64,000 nt of DNA, taken from assembly GCA_937891015.1 (NCBI GenBank), contig CALAPY010000093.1, positions 1 through 64,000 of the forward strand, in the 5' to 3' direction. This document shows positions 16,622 through 25,388 of this stretch, piece after piece. The number at the start of each line of letters is the position of its first letter. Within the stretch, counting starts at the first letter, position 1. Under the pieces are notes generated by a model. It was not told where the DNA came from and did no database searches. It saw nothing but the letters and a program-made list of their open reading frames with translations. The position numbers and the translations under genes were made by a program. The stretch is from UBA2108 sp002713215 (GTDB lineage: Bacteria > Bacteroidota > Bacteroidia > Flavobacteriales_G > Salibacteraceae).

Positions 16622-16840
16622 TTATTTGTATCTGAAGGTAATTCTTCCTTTTGTTAAATCATATGGTGACATCTCTACTTTCACTTTGTCTCCGGGCAAA
16701 ATTTTAATGTAAAACATTCTCATTTTACCTGAAATGTGTGCAGTTATAACGTGTCCATTTTCGAGTTCTACTCTGAACATTGCGTTTGACAATGCCTCAA
16801 TAATTTTACCGTCCTGCTCTATCGATGCCTGTTTGGCCAT
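16622..16840 (-). CDS. infA: Translation initiation factor IF-1
   Basis: 72 residues, one S1/OB-fold domain. It occupies the ribosomal A site during initiation and modulates IF-2 and IF-3. Seen: MAKQASIEQDGKIIEAL, FRVELENGHVITAHISGKMR and the C-terminal DLTKGRITFRYK. It lies between map and rpmJ with gaps of 2 and 1 bases. Confidence 0.98.
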   Translation of the reverse strand: MAKQASIEQDGKIIEALSNAMFRVELENGHVITAHISGKMRMFYIKILPGDKVKVEMSPYDLTKGRITFRYK

Positions 16841-16842
16841 AC

Positions 16843-17628
16843 TTATTTTTTATTTTCTAATACTTTTTCAATTTCTTCAAAACTTGACAGAATATCTGCC
16901 TTTCCATCTCTAATTGCCACGTCGTGCTCAAAATGTGCTGATGGTTTCCCATCCCGGGTAACAATGGTCCAGCCATCGTTTAATTGTTTCACTGCCTTTC
17001 CTCCCATATTAATCATGGGTTCAATGGCAATGGTTAATCCTCGTTTTAACTGCTTGCCTCTCCCCCTCTTTCCATAATTTGGAACTTCAGGACCTTCGTG
17101 CAAACTTCGACCTAAACCGTGTCCAACCAATTCGCGAACAACACCATACCCGTGAGATTCTGCATGAGTTTGAACCGCATTACCAATATCACCGGTTCTG
17201 TTTCCTGAAACAGCAGCTTCAATACCCAAATACAAAGATTCTTTAGTAACCTGCAGTAATTTTTTTACTTCAGGGTCAACCTCACCTACTTCAAAAGTGT
17301 AAGCAGAATCTCCACAAAAATCATTAAGAACAACTCCACAATCAACGGAAACAACATCTCCGCTTTCAAGTGGTCTTTCTGTTGGAATTCCATGTACAAC
17401 CTGCTCATTCACAGAAAAGCAAAGTGTATTTGGAAAACCTCCATATCCTTTAAAACCCGGCTTAGCTCCATTGTCCCTAATAAACTCCTCCGCTACTCTA
17501 TCGAGCTTCAGCGGATCAGCACCAGGTTCAATTAACTTAGCTACTTCAGCCAAGGTTTTTCCAACAAGCAAACAACTCTCCCGAAGAATCTCAATTTCTT
17601 CGTCAGTCTTATAAAAGATCTGACTCAT
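16843..17628 (-). CDS. map: Type I methionine aminopeptidase
   Basis: 261 residues. It removes the initiator Met from nascent proteins. The pita-bread fold motifs are present: NTLCFSVNEQVVHGIP (His), VSVDCGVVLNDFCGDSAYTF (metal Asp pair), GHGLGRSLHEGPEVPNYG (metal His and neighbour), AIEPMIN (Glu) and the final AHFEHDVAI (Glu region). The first base of its ATG (minus-strand base 17628) is also the last base of the secY stop, so the two genes overlap by one base. Confidence 0.97.
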   Translation of the reverse strand: MSQIFYKTDEEIEILRESCLLVGKTLAEVAKLIEPGADPLKLDRVAEEFIRDNGAKPGFKGYGGFPNTLCFSVNEQVVHGIPTERPLESGDVVSVDCGVVLNDFCGDSAYTFEVGEVDPEVKKLLQVTKESLYLGIEAAVSGNRTGDIGNAVQTHAESHGYGVVRELVGHGLGRSLHEGPEVPNYGKRGRGKQLKRGLTIAIEPMINMGGKAVKQLNDGWTIVTRDGKPSAHFEHDVAIRDGKADILSSFEEIEKVLENKK

Positions 17629-18965
17629 TATTGAGCAACTCCGTAACTCCCGGCATTTGAACGACCGCTTATGCGACCAGACTTCATCAAACCATCGTAT
17701 TCACGCATCAACAAATAACTTTCTACTTGTTGTAATGTGTCTAATATAACTCCTACCATAATCAACAAACTGGTACCCCCGAAGAAATACGCGAAGTTGT
17801 TGTTTACACCTGCGATCATCGCAAATGCAGGTAAGATTGAAATAATTCCAAGGAAAATAGACCCTGGAAGTGTAATTTTTGAAATGATATTATCCAAGAA
17901 ATCAGAGGTATCCTTCCCAGGACGAATGCCTGGAACAAACCCACCATTTTTCTTTAAATCATCAGCCATCTGATTTGGATTCACCGTAATTGCAGTATAG
18001 AAATACGTAAACGCAATAATCATTACAAAGAATACCAAATTGTACCAGAAGCCAGTTATGTCAGCAAACAACGACGCAAAGCTTGTTGCAGCATCTGAAT
18101 CGGTAATGCTTACAAAACTCATTGGAATAAACATCAACGCCTGAGCAAAGATAATTGGCATTACACCTGCAGCATTTACCTTTAAAGGAATGTACTGACG
18201 AGCACCACCAATTTGACGACTTCCAACAACGTTTTTAGCAAAATTCACTGGAACTCTTCTTACCCCCTGCACCAACAATATAGTGGCAATAGTAACGAGT
18301 AACAAGAATACCAACTCAACTAAGAACATAACCAAACCACCACCTTCAACACTATTTTGTGATTGGAATTCAAACACAAGCGCTGTAGGGAAGTTGGCAA
18401 TGATTCCGATCATTATCAACAATGAAATACCATTTCCTAATCCCTTATCGGTAATTCTTTCTCCCAACCACATTACGAACATGGTTCCGGTAATTAAAAG
18501 AACGGTAGAACTAATCCAAAAGAAAGGTGTATTCTCAATGATTGCCCTAGGGTCTACAGAAGTAGCAATGTAGGATGGCGCCTGAGCCAGGCAAATACCA
18601 ATGGTCAAAAATCGAGTCCATTGTGTAATTTTCTTTCTACCGCTTTCTCCTTCTTTCTGCATTTTAGCAAATTGAGGAACTGCTATGCCCATAAGCTGCA
18701 TAACAATTGAAGCAGAGATATAAGGCATTATACCTAAAGCGAATATAGAAGCTCTACTAAAAGCACCACCGGCAAACATGTTAATCAATGCTGCCAATCC
18801 AGTTGCCTGTTGAGCATTAGCTTCCAGTACCACAGAGTCAACTCCGGGTAAAACAACGAATGATCCTAATCGGTATATAAGTAGAAAACCTAAGGTGTTC
18901 AGAATACGAATTCTTAGGTCGTCAATTTTATAAATGTTTTGGATTGTTGTAATTAAACGCTTCAT
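17628..18965 (-). CDS. secY: Protein translocase subunit SecY
   Basis: 445 residues. It forms the Sec channel with SecE and SecG in the inner membrane and would export the signal-peptide proteins of this window. About ten hydrophobic helices can be followed, starting with LGFLLIYRLGSFVVLPGV, with the plug region (LEANAQQATGLAAL) and the C4-C5 area before GLGNGISLLIMIGI. Long cytosolic loop Arg-rich RRVPVNFAKN and C-terminal loop YESYLLMREYDGLMK are typical. It starts 12 bases after rplO. Confidence 0.98.
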   Translation of the reverse strand: MKRLITTIQNIYKIDDLRIRILNTLGFLLIYRLGSFVVLPGVDSVVLEANAQQATGLAALINMFAGGAFSRASIFALGIMPYISASIVMQLMGIAVPQFAKMQKEGESGRKKITQWTRFLTIGICLAQAPSYIATSVDPRAIIENTPFFWISSTVLLITGTMFVMWLGERITDKGLGNGISLLIMIGIIANFPTALVFEFQSQNSVEGGGLVMFLVELVFLLLVTIATILLVQGVRRVPVNFAKNVVGSRQIGGARQYIPLKVNAAGVMPIIFAQALMFIPMSFVSITDSDAATSFASLFADITGFWYNLVFFVMIIAFTYFYTAITVNPNQMADDLKKNGGFVPGIRPGKDTSDFLDNIISKITLPGSIFLGIISILPAFAMIAGVNNNFAYFFGGTSLLIMVGVILDTLQQVESYLLMREYDGLMKSGRISGRSNAGSYGVAQ

Positions 18966-18977
18966 TCAAATGATTCT

Positions 18978-19424
18978 TTATAGTGTAATGGCTTCTCCTC
19001 CGTTATCTTCTATCGCTTTTTTAGCACTTACCGAGTATGCGTTTGCTGTAACCTTAAGTTTAGCTTTTAGTTCTCCAGAACCCAAAATCTTCACTAAATC
19101 ATTTTTAGCAACCAGACCATTGTCCATAAGAACCTCTTTGTTTACCTCAGTAATTTTCTTTCTATCTACCAAATCTTGGAGTGTAGAAAGGTTAATTGCA
19201 CGATACTCAACACGGTTAATATTTTTGAAACCAAATTTTGGCACTCTTCTTTGAAGTGGCATTTGCCCTCCCTCAAATCCGATTTTTCTTGAATAGCCAG
19301 ATCTTGACTGAGCACCTTTATGTCCTCTAGTAGAAGTACCGCCTCTTCCGCTTCCTTCTCCTCGACCAATTCTTTTTCCGTCTTTGACAGCCCCTTTTGC
19401 GGGTTTTAATTCATGTAATTTCAT
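18978..19424 (-). CDS. rplO: 50S ribosomal protein uL15
   Basis: 148 residues. It starts MKLHELKPAKGAVKDGKRIG and carries the Gly/Arg-rich extended arm GRGEGSGRGGTSTRGHKG that threads into 23S rRNA, followed by FEGGQMPLQRRVPKFGF and a globular C-terminal domain. It follows rpmD by 17 bases and precedes secY by 12, the standard spc order. Confidence 0.98.
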   Translation of the reverse strand: MKLHELKPAKGAVKDGKRIGRGEGSGRGGTSTRGHKGAQSRSGYSRKIGFEGGQMPLQRRVPKFGFKNINRVEYRAINLSTLQDLVDRKKITEVNKEVLMDNGLVAKNDLVKILGSGELKAKLKVTANAYSVSAKKAIEDNGGEAITL

Positions 19425-19441
19425 TGCGAAAGCGAAATTTC

Positions 19442-19624
19442 TTATTTAACTTCTTCAGTTTTCACCAAATGCTTAACTGTATTAATCATTCCTTTGATTT
19501 GAGGAGTAGCCTCATGCTCAACCGACTGATTAATTTTCTTGAGCCCAAGAGCTACAAGCGTTCTTTTCTGTCCTTCTGGTCGTTTAATATTCGACCTTAC
19601 CTGAGTTACTTTTATCTTAGCCAT
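19442..19624 (-). CDS. rpmD: 50S ribosomal protein uL30
   Basis: 60 residues, the normal bacterial size. MAKIKVTQVRSNIKRP and TLVALGLKKINQSVEHE match the L30 ferredoxin-like fold, and TPQIKGMINTVKHLV is its C-terminal helix. It is 12 bases after rpsE. Confidence 0.97.
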   Translation of the reverse strand: MAKIKVTQVRSNIKRPEGQKRTLVALGLKKINQSVEHEATPQIKGMINTVKHLVKTEEVK

Positions 19625-19636
19625 TTCCTCTACGAT

Positions 19637-20155
19637 TTAGCCGTTATAAACTTTACTTAAACTAACTCCCCTGTGATTAGCGACAGTTACTCCATCTCTC
19701 AATTCAGTAAGTGCTTTTACAGTAGCTTTAACAACATTCTGAGGATTTGAAGATCCTTTAGATTTTGCTAATACGTCTGTAACTCCAACACTCTCTAAAA
19801 CGGCCCTCATTGCACCACCAGCGATTACACCGGTACCATGAGAAGCAGGCTGAATATAAATGCTTGCTCCACCGAAACGTGCAGTTTGTTGATGAGGAAT
19901 GGTACCATTCAAAATCGGAACTTTTACCAAGTTCTTTTTTGCGTCGTCAATTCCCTTAGCAATTGCACTGGTTACTTCTTTTGCTTTTCCAGTACCAAAG
20001 CCAACTACTCCGTTTTCGTCTCCTACAACAACCAATGCAGAGAATCCGAATGTACGTCCACCCTTGGTTACCTTAGTAACCCTACGGATGTTTACAAGCT
20101 TATCTTTTAACTCGATCTCGCTTGACCGTACTCTTTTGATGTTATCGTTTGCCAT
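19637..20155 (-). CDS. rpsE: 30S ribosomal protein uS5
   Basis: 172 residues. It works with uS4 at the mRNA entry site and in decoding fidelity. The double-stranded-RNA-binding N-terminal domain shows RVTKVTKGGRTFGFSALVVV and GFGTGKAKEVTSAI, and the C-terminal domain GGAMRAVLESVGVTDVLAK. It starts 7 bases after the rplR stop. Confidence 0.98.
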   Translation of the reverse strand: MANDNIKRVRSSEIELKDKLVNIRRVTKVTKGGRTFGFSALVVVGDENGVVGFGTGKAKEVTSAIAKGIDDAKKNLVKVPILNGTIPHQQTARFGGASIYIQPASHGTGVIAGGAMRAVLESVGVTDVLAKSKGSSNPQNVVKATVKALTELRDGVTVANHRGVSLSKVYNG

Positions 20156-20162
20156 TTTATTA

Positions 20163-20516
20163 CTAGAATTTTAAACCAGCCTCTCTGGCAGCATCAGCAA
20201 ATGCTTTAATTCTGCCGTGAAACAAGTAACCGTTTCTATCAAATTTTACTTCTTGAATCCCTGCTCCACTTGCTTTTTCAGCTAATGCTTTTCCAATAAG
20301 GGCAGCTCTTTCAATTTTATTTCCTTTTGCAGCTTCTTTATTGTTTAATGAAGATACCGCTGCAAGTGTGTTCCCAGATTCGTCATCGATTAACTGAGCG
20401 TAAAACTCTTTGTTACTTCTGAACACAGATAACCTTGGGATAGAAGTAGTTCCGGAAATGTGTTTCCGTACTCTTCTTTTAATTCTTTTTCTTCTTTCTA
20501 ACTTAGTGAGTCCCAT
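20163..20516 (-). CDS. rplR: 50S ribosomal protein uL18
   Basis: 117 residues. It binds 5S rRNA with uL5 and uL25. A basic N-terminal arm (KLERRKRIKRRVRKHISGT) is followed by RLSVFRSNKEFYAQLIDD and ends with DRNGYLFHGRIKAFADAARE, the classical L18 C-terminus. Eight bases separate it from rplF. Confidence 0.98.
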   Translation of the reverse strand: MGLTKLERRKRIKRRVRKHISGTTSIPRLSVFRSNKEFYAQLIDDESGNTLAAVSSLNNKEAAKGNKIERAALIGKALAEKASGAGIQEVKFDRNGYLFHGRIKAFADAAREAGLKF

Positions 20517-20524
20517 GCTATATA

Positions 20525-21076
20525 TTATTTGGCTGCTGACTTACCAGCTTTTCTTCTAATGTATTCACCTGCGTATTTAATTCCTTTTCCTTTGTAAGGC
20601 TCAGGTGGTCTAAACGATCTGATTTTAGCGGCAACCATACCAACCAATTGCTTATCGTGCGATTGAAGGTGTACCAATGGCGGCTTACCTCTTTCAGTTT
20701 CTGCCTGCACTTTAATTTCAGGTGGTAAATGGAATACAACGTTATGCGAATATCCAATGGTTAATTCCAATTCCTGACCTCTTGCAACGGCACGGTAACC
20801 CACACCATTAAGTTCAAGTTCTTTTTTGTAACCTTCCGTTACCCCTACAATCATGTTGTTGATCAATGACCGGTACAATCCGTGTCTTGACCTTGAATCT
20901 TTCGACTCATCTTTTCTACTCACAATAAGTACGTTATCTTCAATAGACACGCTTACGTGGTCGGAGATTGTTTCTGACAACTCTCCTTTAGGACCCTTAA
21001 CATTAACAACATTACCTTCAATGGTAACTGTTGCGCTTTCAGGAATCGTAATAGGTGCTTTTCCTATCCGTGACAT
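20525..21076 (-). CDS. rplF: 50S ribosomal protein uL6
   Basis: 183 residues, two tandem L6 folds. It lies near the factor-binding site and sarcin-ricin loop. Seen: MSRIGKAPITIPESATV, VTEGYKKELELNGVGYRA and the signature PEPYKGKGIKYAGEYIRRK near the C-terminus. It follows rpsH by 19 bases. Confidence 0.98.
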   Translation of the reverse strand: MSRIGKAPITIPESATVTIEGNVVNVKGPKGELSETISDHVSVSIEDNVLIVSRKDESKDSRSRHGLYRSLINNMIVGVTEGYKKELELNGVGYRAVARGQELELTIGYSHNVVFHLPPEIKVQAETERGKPPLVHLQSHDKQLVGMVAAKIRSFRPPEPYKGKGIKYAGEYIRRKAGKSAAK

Positions 21077-21095
21077 TTTACTTTCTCTTTATTTA

Positions 21096-21494
21096 TTAAT
21101 AAACGTGGCAAAGAACTTCTCCACCTACATTCAATTTTCTTGCTTCCTTATCGGTCATCAAACCTTGAGAAGTAGAAATAATAGCTATACCCAAACCATT
21201 TAACACTCTAGGCAATTCCTTAGAGTTGGTATATTGTCTCATTCCAGGAGTAGAAACCCTTTGCAAGGATTTAATCGCTGAAGTGTTGTTAGATTGAGAG
21301 TATTTCAAGGCTATTTTAATACTTCCCTGAGGACCTTCTTCTTCAAACTTATAGTTCAAGATGTATCCTTTGTCAAAAAGGATTTTAGTCATCTGCTTTT
21401 TTATGTTCGATGCAGGAATCTCAACTACTTTGTTTCCTGCGCCAATGCCGTTTCTAATTCGTGTAAGATAATCTGCTATAGGATCTGTATTCAT
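21096..21494 (-). CDS. rpsH: 30S ribosomal protein uS8
   Basis: 132 residues. It binds the central domain of 16S rRNA; in E. coli it represses the spc operon, not shown here. MNTDPIADYLTRIRNG and the C-terminal signature ISTSQGLMTDKEARKLNVGG are diagnostic. It lies 20 bases after rpsN. Confidence 0.98.
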   Translation of the reverse strand: MNTDPIADYLTRIRNGIGAGNKVVEIPASNIKKQMTKILFDKGYILNYKFEEEGPQGSIKIALKYSQSNNTSAIKSLQRVSTPGMRQYTNSKELPRVLNGLGIAIISTSQGLMTDKEARKLNVGGEVLCHVY

Positions 21495-21514
21495 GATCTC
21501 GTATTATAATGCTT

Positions 21515-21784
21515 TTACCAACTTGCTTTTTTAACTCCTGGAATTAATCCCTGAGTCGCCATTTCTCTAAACGTTACCCTGGAAATACCAAAGTTTCTCA
21601 TGTATCCTCTTGGACGTCCGGTAAGTTTACAACGGTTGTGTAGTCTTACCTTAGAAGAATTCTTTGGAAGTTTTTGCAAGGCTTCCCAATCTCCTTCAGC
21701 TTTTAAAGCAGCACGTCTTTCAGCGTATTGAGCAACTAATCTTTCGCGTTTTCTTTCGCGAGCTTTCATCGATTCTTTAGCCAT
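21515..21784 (-). CDS. rpsN: 30S ribosomal protein uS14, zinc-independent long form
   Basis: 89 residues. The long form with no CxxC pairs, unlike the 61-residue zinc form. The end HNRCKLTGRPRGYMRNFGIS and GLIPGVKKASW are typical. It sits in the small-subunit head near uS3 and uS10. Only 3 bases separate it from rplE. Confidence 0.98.
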   Translation of the reverse strand: MAKESMKARERKRERLVAQYAERRAALKAEGDWEALQKLPKNSSKVRLHNRCKLTGRPRGYMRNFGISRVTFREMATQGLIPGVKKASW

Positions 21785-21787
21785 TAC

Positions 21788-22333
21788 TTATTTTTTAAAG
21801 GGTAATCCAAATTCTGTTAACAATGCTTTTGCCTCTTCGTCAGTATTTGCCGTAGTAACAAAAGTGATATCCATTCCATTAATTTCTTTGATCTTATCAA
21901 TGTCAATTTCCGGAAAAATGATCTGTTCTTTTACTCCAAGAGTGTAGTTTCCTCTACCGTCAAAACCTTCTTTTTTAATTCCTCTGAAATCTCGAGTTCT
22001 TGGCAAAGCCAAAGAGATTAGTCGATCTAAGAAATCATACATTTGATTAGACCTTAAAGTGACTTTAGTTCCTATTGGCATTCCTTTACGAATCTTGAAG
22101 TTAGAAACGTCTTTCTTCGCTTTACAAGCGATTGCCTTTTGACCTGTTATAAGAGCTAACTCTTCTAAAGCAGATTCCATAATCTTTTTGTCAGTAGTGG
22201 CCTTACCCATTCCCTGACTGATAACAATCTTCTCTACTTTAGGTACCTGCATGGGAGTAGAGTATTTGAATTTGTCCATCAAACTACCTACAATGCGGTC
22301 TTTATAATCTGCTTTTAACCTGGGCTGATACAT
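21788..22333 (-). CDS. rplE: 50S ribosomal protein uL5
   Basis: 181 residues. It binds 5S rRNA and forms the bridge to uS13. MYQPRLKADYKDRIVG, KIVISQGMGKATTDKK, LRSNQMYDFLDRLI and RDFRGIKKEGFDGRGNYTLG are family marks. Its start shares one base with the rplX stop (22333). Confidence 0.98.
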   Translation of the reverse strand: MYQPRLKADYKDRIVGSLMDKFKYSTPMQVPKVEKIVISQGMGKATTDKKIMESALEELALITGQKAIACKAKKDVSNFKIRKGMPIGTKVTLRSNQMYDFLDRLISLALPRTRDFRGIKKEGFDGRGNYTLGVKEQIIFPEIDIDKIKEINGMDITFVTTANTDEEAKALLTEFGLPFKK

Positions 22334-22653
22334 TACTTAATTTCCTCCCCTGATTTTGATTTTACAGAAATTCTAACTGAATTTCCTTTGTCATTTTTAC
22401 CTCTTCTGATTCTAGTAGCTTCTCCGCTAGAGTCAACCAACATAAGGTTAGAAACATGAATAGTTCCTTCCATCTCAACGATTCCACCGTCAGGATTTTC
22501 AGCACTTGGCTTGTTATGTTTCTTAATCATGTTAACGCCCTCAACACGAGCTCTGTACTTAGCAGCATCCACAGAAAGAACTCTTCCTGTTTTACCCTTA
22601 CCTTCTCCGGCAAGAACTTTTACTGTATCGTCTTTTTTGATATGGATTTTCAT
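22333..22653 (-). CDS. rplX: 50S ribosomal protein uL24
   Basis: 106 residues from ATG 22653; a GTG one codon earlier (22656) is possible but looks like part of the ribosome-binding region (AGGTG). A KOW motif (KKDDTVKVLAGEGKGKTGRV) at the N-terminus binds 23S rRNA at the start of large-subunit assembly. The tail GEATRIRRGKNDKGNSVRIS is usual. One-base overlap with rplE implies coupled translation. Confidence 0.97.
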   Translation of the reverse strand: MKIHIKKDDTVKVLAGEGKGKTGRVLSVDAAKYRARVEGVNMIKKHNKPSAENPDGGIVEMEGTIHVSNLMLVDSSGEATRIRRGKNDKGNSVRISVKSKSGEEIK

Positions 22654-22665
22654 CACCTATAAATC

Positions 22666-23034
22666 TTAAAGCACCTCAGGAGCCAATGACACAATTTTCA
22701 TGTATTGCTTCTCACGCAATTCACGGGCAACAGGACCAAAAATCCTGGTTCCTCTAATCTCACCTGTAGTACCTAATAAAACACAAGCATTGTTATCGAA
22801 GCGGATATATGATCCATCAGCTCTTCGAACTTCTTTTTTAGTTCTAACAACAACAGCTTGAGAAACTGTACCTTTTTTGATATTACCTGAAGGCATTGCA
22901 TCTTTTACAGAGACTACAATCTTGTCTCCTACAGATGCATATCTACGCCTGGTACCACCAAGTACTCTTATACAAAGTACTTCTTTTGCGCCACTGTTAT
23001 CGGCAACCTGCAATCTACTTTCTTGTTGAATCAT
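22666..23034 (-). CDS. rplN: 50S ribosomal protein uL14
   Basis: 122 residues, invariant bacterial length. It forms an intersubunit bridge with 16S helix 44 and is the docking site of the silencing factor RsfS. MIQQESRLQVADNSGAKEV and ACVLLGTTGEIRGTRIFGPV are diagnostic. It follows rpsQ by 9 bases. Confidence 0.98.
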   Translation of the reverse strand: MIQQESRLQVADNSGAKEVLCIRVLGGTRRRYASVGDKIVVSVKDAMPSGNIKKGTVSQAVVVRTKKEVRRADGSYIRFDNNACVLLGTTGEIRGTRIFGPVARELREKQYMKIVSLAPEVL

Positions 23035-23043
23035 TGCTTCTAA

Positions 23044-23307
23044 TTACTTAGCTTTCTCTAATACCTCGGAAAGTCTCCACCTTTTGCTTTTCGACAAAGG
23101 TCTTGTTTCCATTATTTTTACCGTATCACCAACACCACACTCTTCCTTTTCGTCATGAGCCATGAATTTGTTCGTGATTTTTACGAATTTTCCGTACTTA
23201 GGGTGTTTCTTTTTACGTTCAACTTTTACTACTATGGATTTATTCATAGAAGCACTAGTTACAACCCCAACTCTTTCTTTTCTAAGATTTCTTTGCACCT
23301 TGTCCAT
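23044..23307 (-). CDS. rpsQ: 30S ribosomal protein uS17
   Basis: 87 residues, OB fold binding the 5' domain of 16S rRNA. LRKERVGVVTSASMNKSIVV, the loop KKHPKYGKFVKITNKFMAHD and RPLSKSKRWRLSEVL are the usual S17 signatures. Its ATG shares one base with the rpmC stop (23307). Confidence 0.98.
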   Translation of the reverse strand: MDKVQRNLRKERVGVVTSASMNKSIVVKVERKKKHPKYGKFVKITNKFMAHDEKEECGVGDTVKIMETRPLSKSKRWRLSEVLEKAK

Positions 23308-23507
23308 TATTTAGATTGCGCTAATTCTCTCTTTCTAATCTCGGTTTTCAATCGAGCAATAGTTCTTCTCTTTTGTCTCAATACAATTGGGCTTTCCAAT
23401 TGAGAAACAACATGGTTAATGTTCAGCTTGTTCAAAGAGCTTTGCTCATCTTCCAATCTTTCGAAAAGCTCTTCTGTTTTTAATTCGTTTATTACCGACT
23501 GTTTCAT
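23307..23507 (-). CDS. rpmC: 50S ribosomal protein uL29
   Basis: 66 residues, two antiparallel helices at the tunnel exit, part of the trigger-factor/SRP docking area. MKQSVINELKTEELFERLED and the C-terminal RQKRRTIARLKTEIRKREL fit uL29. It lies 8 bases after rplP. Confidence 0.97.
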   Translation of the reverse strand: MKQSVINELKTEELFERLEDEQSSLNKLNINHVVSQLESPIVLRQKRRTIARLKTEIRKRELAQSK

Positions 23508-23515
23508 CTTGCCTC

Positions 23516-23938
23516 TTATTTACCGTCGTAATCGCGACGAGTTACGAATTTGCAAACTACAGGAAGTTTCTGAGCAGCCAATCTTAACGCTTCTTTAGCT
23601 GTAACAGAATCTACACCATCAATTTCAAAAAGAATTCTCCCTGGCTTAATTTTAGCAACCCAATGATCGAGAGCACCTTTTCCTTTTCCCATCCTTACTT
23701 CTGCTGGCTTACTCGTTATTGGAGTATCAGGAAAGATTCGAATCCATACCTGCCCCTCTCTTTTCATGTAACGAGTTACCGCAATCCTTGCAGACTCAAT
23801 TTGCCTTCCGGTTAATCTACCTTCAACAGTGGTTTTAATACCAAATGAACCAAAAGCAAGCATAGCACCTCTTTGTGCGTTTCCTTTAATTCGGCCCTTT
23901 TGAACCTTTCTGTGTTTTACCTTCTTGGGTTGTAACAT
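23516..23938 (-). CDS. rplP: 50S ribosomal protein uL16
   Basis: 140 residues. It organises the A-site tRNA-binding region of the large subunit. MLQPKKVKHRKVQKGRIKGN, MKREGQVWIRIFPDTPITSK and RMGKGKGALDHWVAKIKPGR are diagnostic. It follows rpsC by 26 bases. Confidence 0.98.
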   Translation of the reverse strand: MLQPKKVKHRKVQKGRIKGNAQRGAMLAFGSFGIKTTVEGRLTGRQIESARIAVTRYMKREGQVWIRIFPDTPITSKPAEVRMGKGKGALDHWVAKIKPGRILFEIDGVDSVTAKEALRLAAQKLPVVCKFVTRRDYDGK

Positions 23939-23964
23939 TTTACTATCGCTTAATATTTAAACAA

Positions 23965-24675
23965 TTAGTTTCTTTTCTTTCTGCTATTGAACTTCTGTTG
24001 TCTAGCAGGGCCTTTCTTTTGTTGTTCTACAACTGGAGATAAATCTCTCTTTCCAAGAACTTCACCGTTGCAAATCCATACTTTAACACCAATTCTACCG
24101 TAAGTAGTTTTGGCTTCACTCAAAGCATAATCAATATCTGCTCTGAACGTATGTAATGGAATTCTTCCATCTTTAACATGCTCGGTACGTGCCATCTCAG
24201 CTCCGTTAAGTCTACCGGAAATGGTAATCTTAATTCCTTCGGCACCCATTCTCATAGTTGAAGCAACCGCCATTTTAGCAGCTCTTCTAAAAGAAATACG
24301 TCCTTCAATTTGACGAGAAATACTATCAGCAACCAAACGAGCGTCAAGCTCTGGTCTCTTGATCTCAAATATGTTTATTTGAACATCCTTCTTGGTAATA
24401 TTCTTAATCTCCTCTTTCAGTTTATCAACCTCGGATCCACCTTTTCCGATAATAATACCAGGTCGTGCAGTTCTAATTGTAACCGTAATCAATTTAAGCG
24501 TACGCTCAATAACGATTTTTGAAACACTCGCTTTTTGAAGACGAACATTTAAATATCGACGAATGTTATAGTCTTCGACTAGCTTGTCTTCGTACTTATC
24601 TCCTCCGTACCAGTTAGAATCCCATCCTCGGATAAAACCTAATCTGTTTGCAATTGGATTTGTCTTTTGTCCCAT
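23965..24675 (-). CDS. rpsC: 30S ribosomal protein uS3
   Basis: 236 residues. It lines the mRNA entry channel. MGQKTNPIANRLGFIRGWDS is followed by a type II KH domain with GxxG (PGIIIGKGGSEVDKL) and the C-terminal S3 domain (GVKVWICNGEVLGKRDL). A short basic tail ends GPARQQKFNSRKKRN. The gap from rplV is 9 bases. Confidence 0.98.
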   Translation of the reverse strand: MGQKTNPIANRLGFIRGWDSNWYGGDKYEDKLVEDYNIRRYLNVRLQKASVSKIVIERTLKLITVTIRTARPGIIIGKGGSEVDKLKEEIKNITKKDVQINIFEIKRPELDARLVADSISRQIEGRISFRRAAKMAVASTMRMGAEGIKITISGRLNGAEMARTEHVKDGRIPLHTFRADIDYALSEAKTTYGRIGVKVWICNGEVLGKRDLSPVVEQQKKGPARQQKFNSRKKRN

Positions 24676-24684
24676 CTTACTATC

Positions 24685-25080
24685 TTATTGCTCTTGGGTT
24701 CCAAGAACCAATGTTACGTGATTTGATCTTTTTCTAATTCGATTTGCTCTTCCTTGTGCACGAGGTTTAATTCGCTTTAGGGTACGCGCTCCGTCGACTT
24801 TAATTTCTTTTACAAACAGACCTGCATTTTCCCAACTTTCTCCCGATTTCTCTTCGAAGTTGTACACCGCAGACCACAGTAATTTTTCAAGTTTTTCTGA
24901 AGCTGCCTGCTTGTGGAATTTTAAAATGTTTGAAGCTTTTACAATTTCTTCGCCTCTAACCAAATCGGCAACTAATCTCATCTTCCTGGGTGAGGAAGGG
25001 CAATCGTTTAAGCGAGCAATGTATTGCTCCTTACGTGCCTCTTTTCGCTCTTCAGCTTTAAGTCTTTTTCTGGCTCCCAT
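24685..25080 (-). CDS. rplV: 50S ribosomal protein uL22 with charged N-terminal extension
   Basis: 131 residues. The N-terminus adds about 15 charged residues (RKRLKAEERKEARKEQYI) before the usual L22 core, which starts near CPSSPRKMRLVADLVRG. The long beta-hairpin that reaches into the exit tunnel ends in KRIKPRAQGRANRIRKRSNH. The tunnel-facing tip residues look ordinary. It lies 11 bases after rpsS. Confidence 0.97.
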   Translation of the reverse strand: MGARKRLKAEERKEARKEQYIARLNDCPSSPRKMRLVADLVRGEEIVKASNILKFHKQAASEKLEKLLWSAVYNFEEKSGESWENAGLFVKEIKVDGARTLKRIKPRAQGRANRIRKRSNHVTLVLGTQEQ

Positions 25081-25091
25081 AATTTCTTAAA

Positions 25092-25367
25092 CTATTTTCT
25101 TTTATCTTTTTTACCCGCGTGTCCCCGCCAGTTTCTTGTAGGTGAAAATTCACCCAATTTGTGTCCAACCATATTTTCAGTTACGAAAACCGGAATGAAT
25201 TGTCTTCCATTGTGTACTCCAATAGTAAGACCCACAAAATCAGGAGTAATAAGTGAAGCCCTGCTCCAAGTTTTGATCACCGATTTCTTTCCACCTGCTT
25301 GCATATCATCAACTCTCTTTTGGAGTTTGTAATGAACGAAAGGTGGCTTTTTTAATGAACGACTCAT
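25092..25367 (-). CDS. rpsS: 30S ribosomal protein uS19
   Basis: 91 residues. Head protein near the A-site finger, partner of uS13. MSRSLKKPPFVHYKLQKRV, TPDFVGLTIGVHNGRQFIPV and VGHKLGEFSPTRNWRGH are family signatures. 21 bases follow the rplB stop. Confidence 0.98.
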   Translation of the reverse strand: MSRSLKKPPFVHYKLQKRVDDMQAGGKKSVIKTWSRASLITPDFVGLTIGVHNGRQFIPVFVTENMVGHKLGEFSPTRNWRGHAGKKDKRK

Positions 25368-25388
25368 AATGCTAACTTATCTATTGGA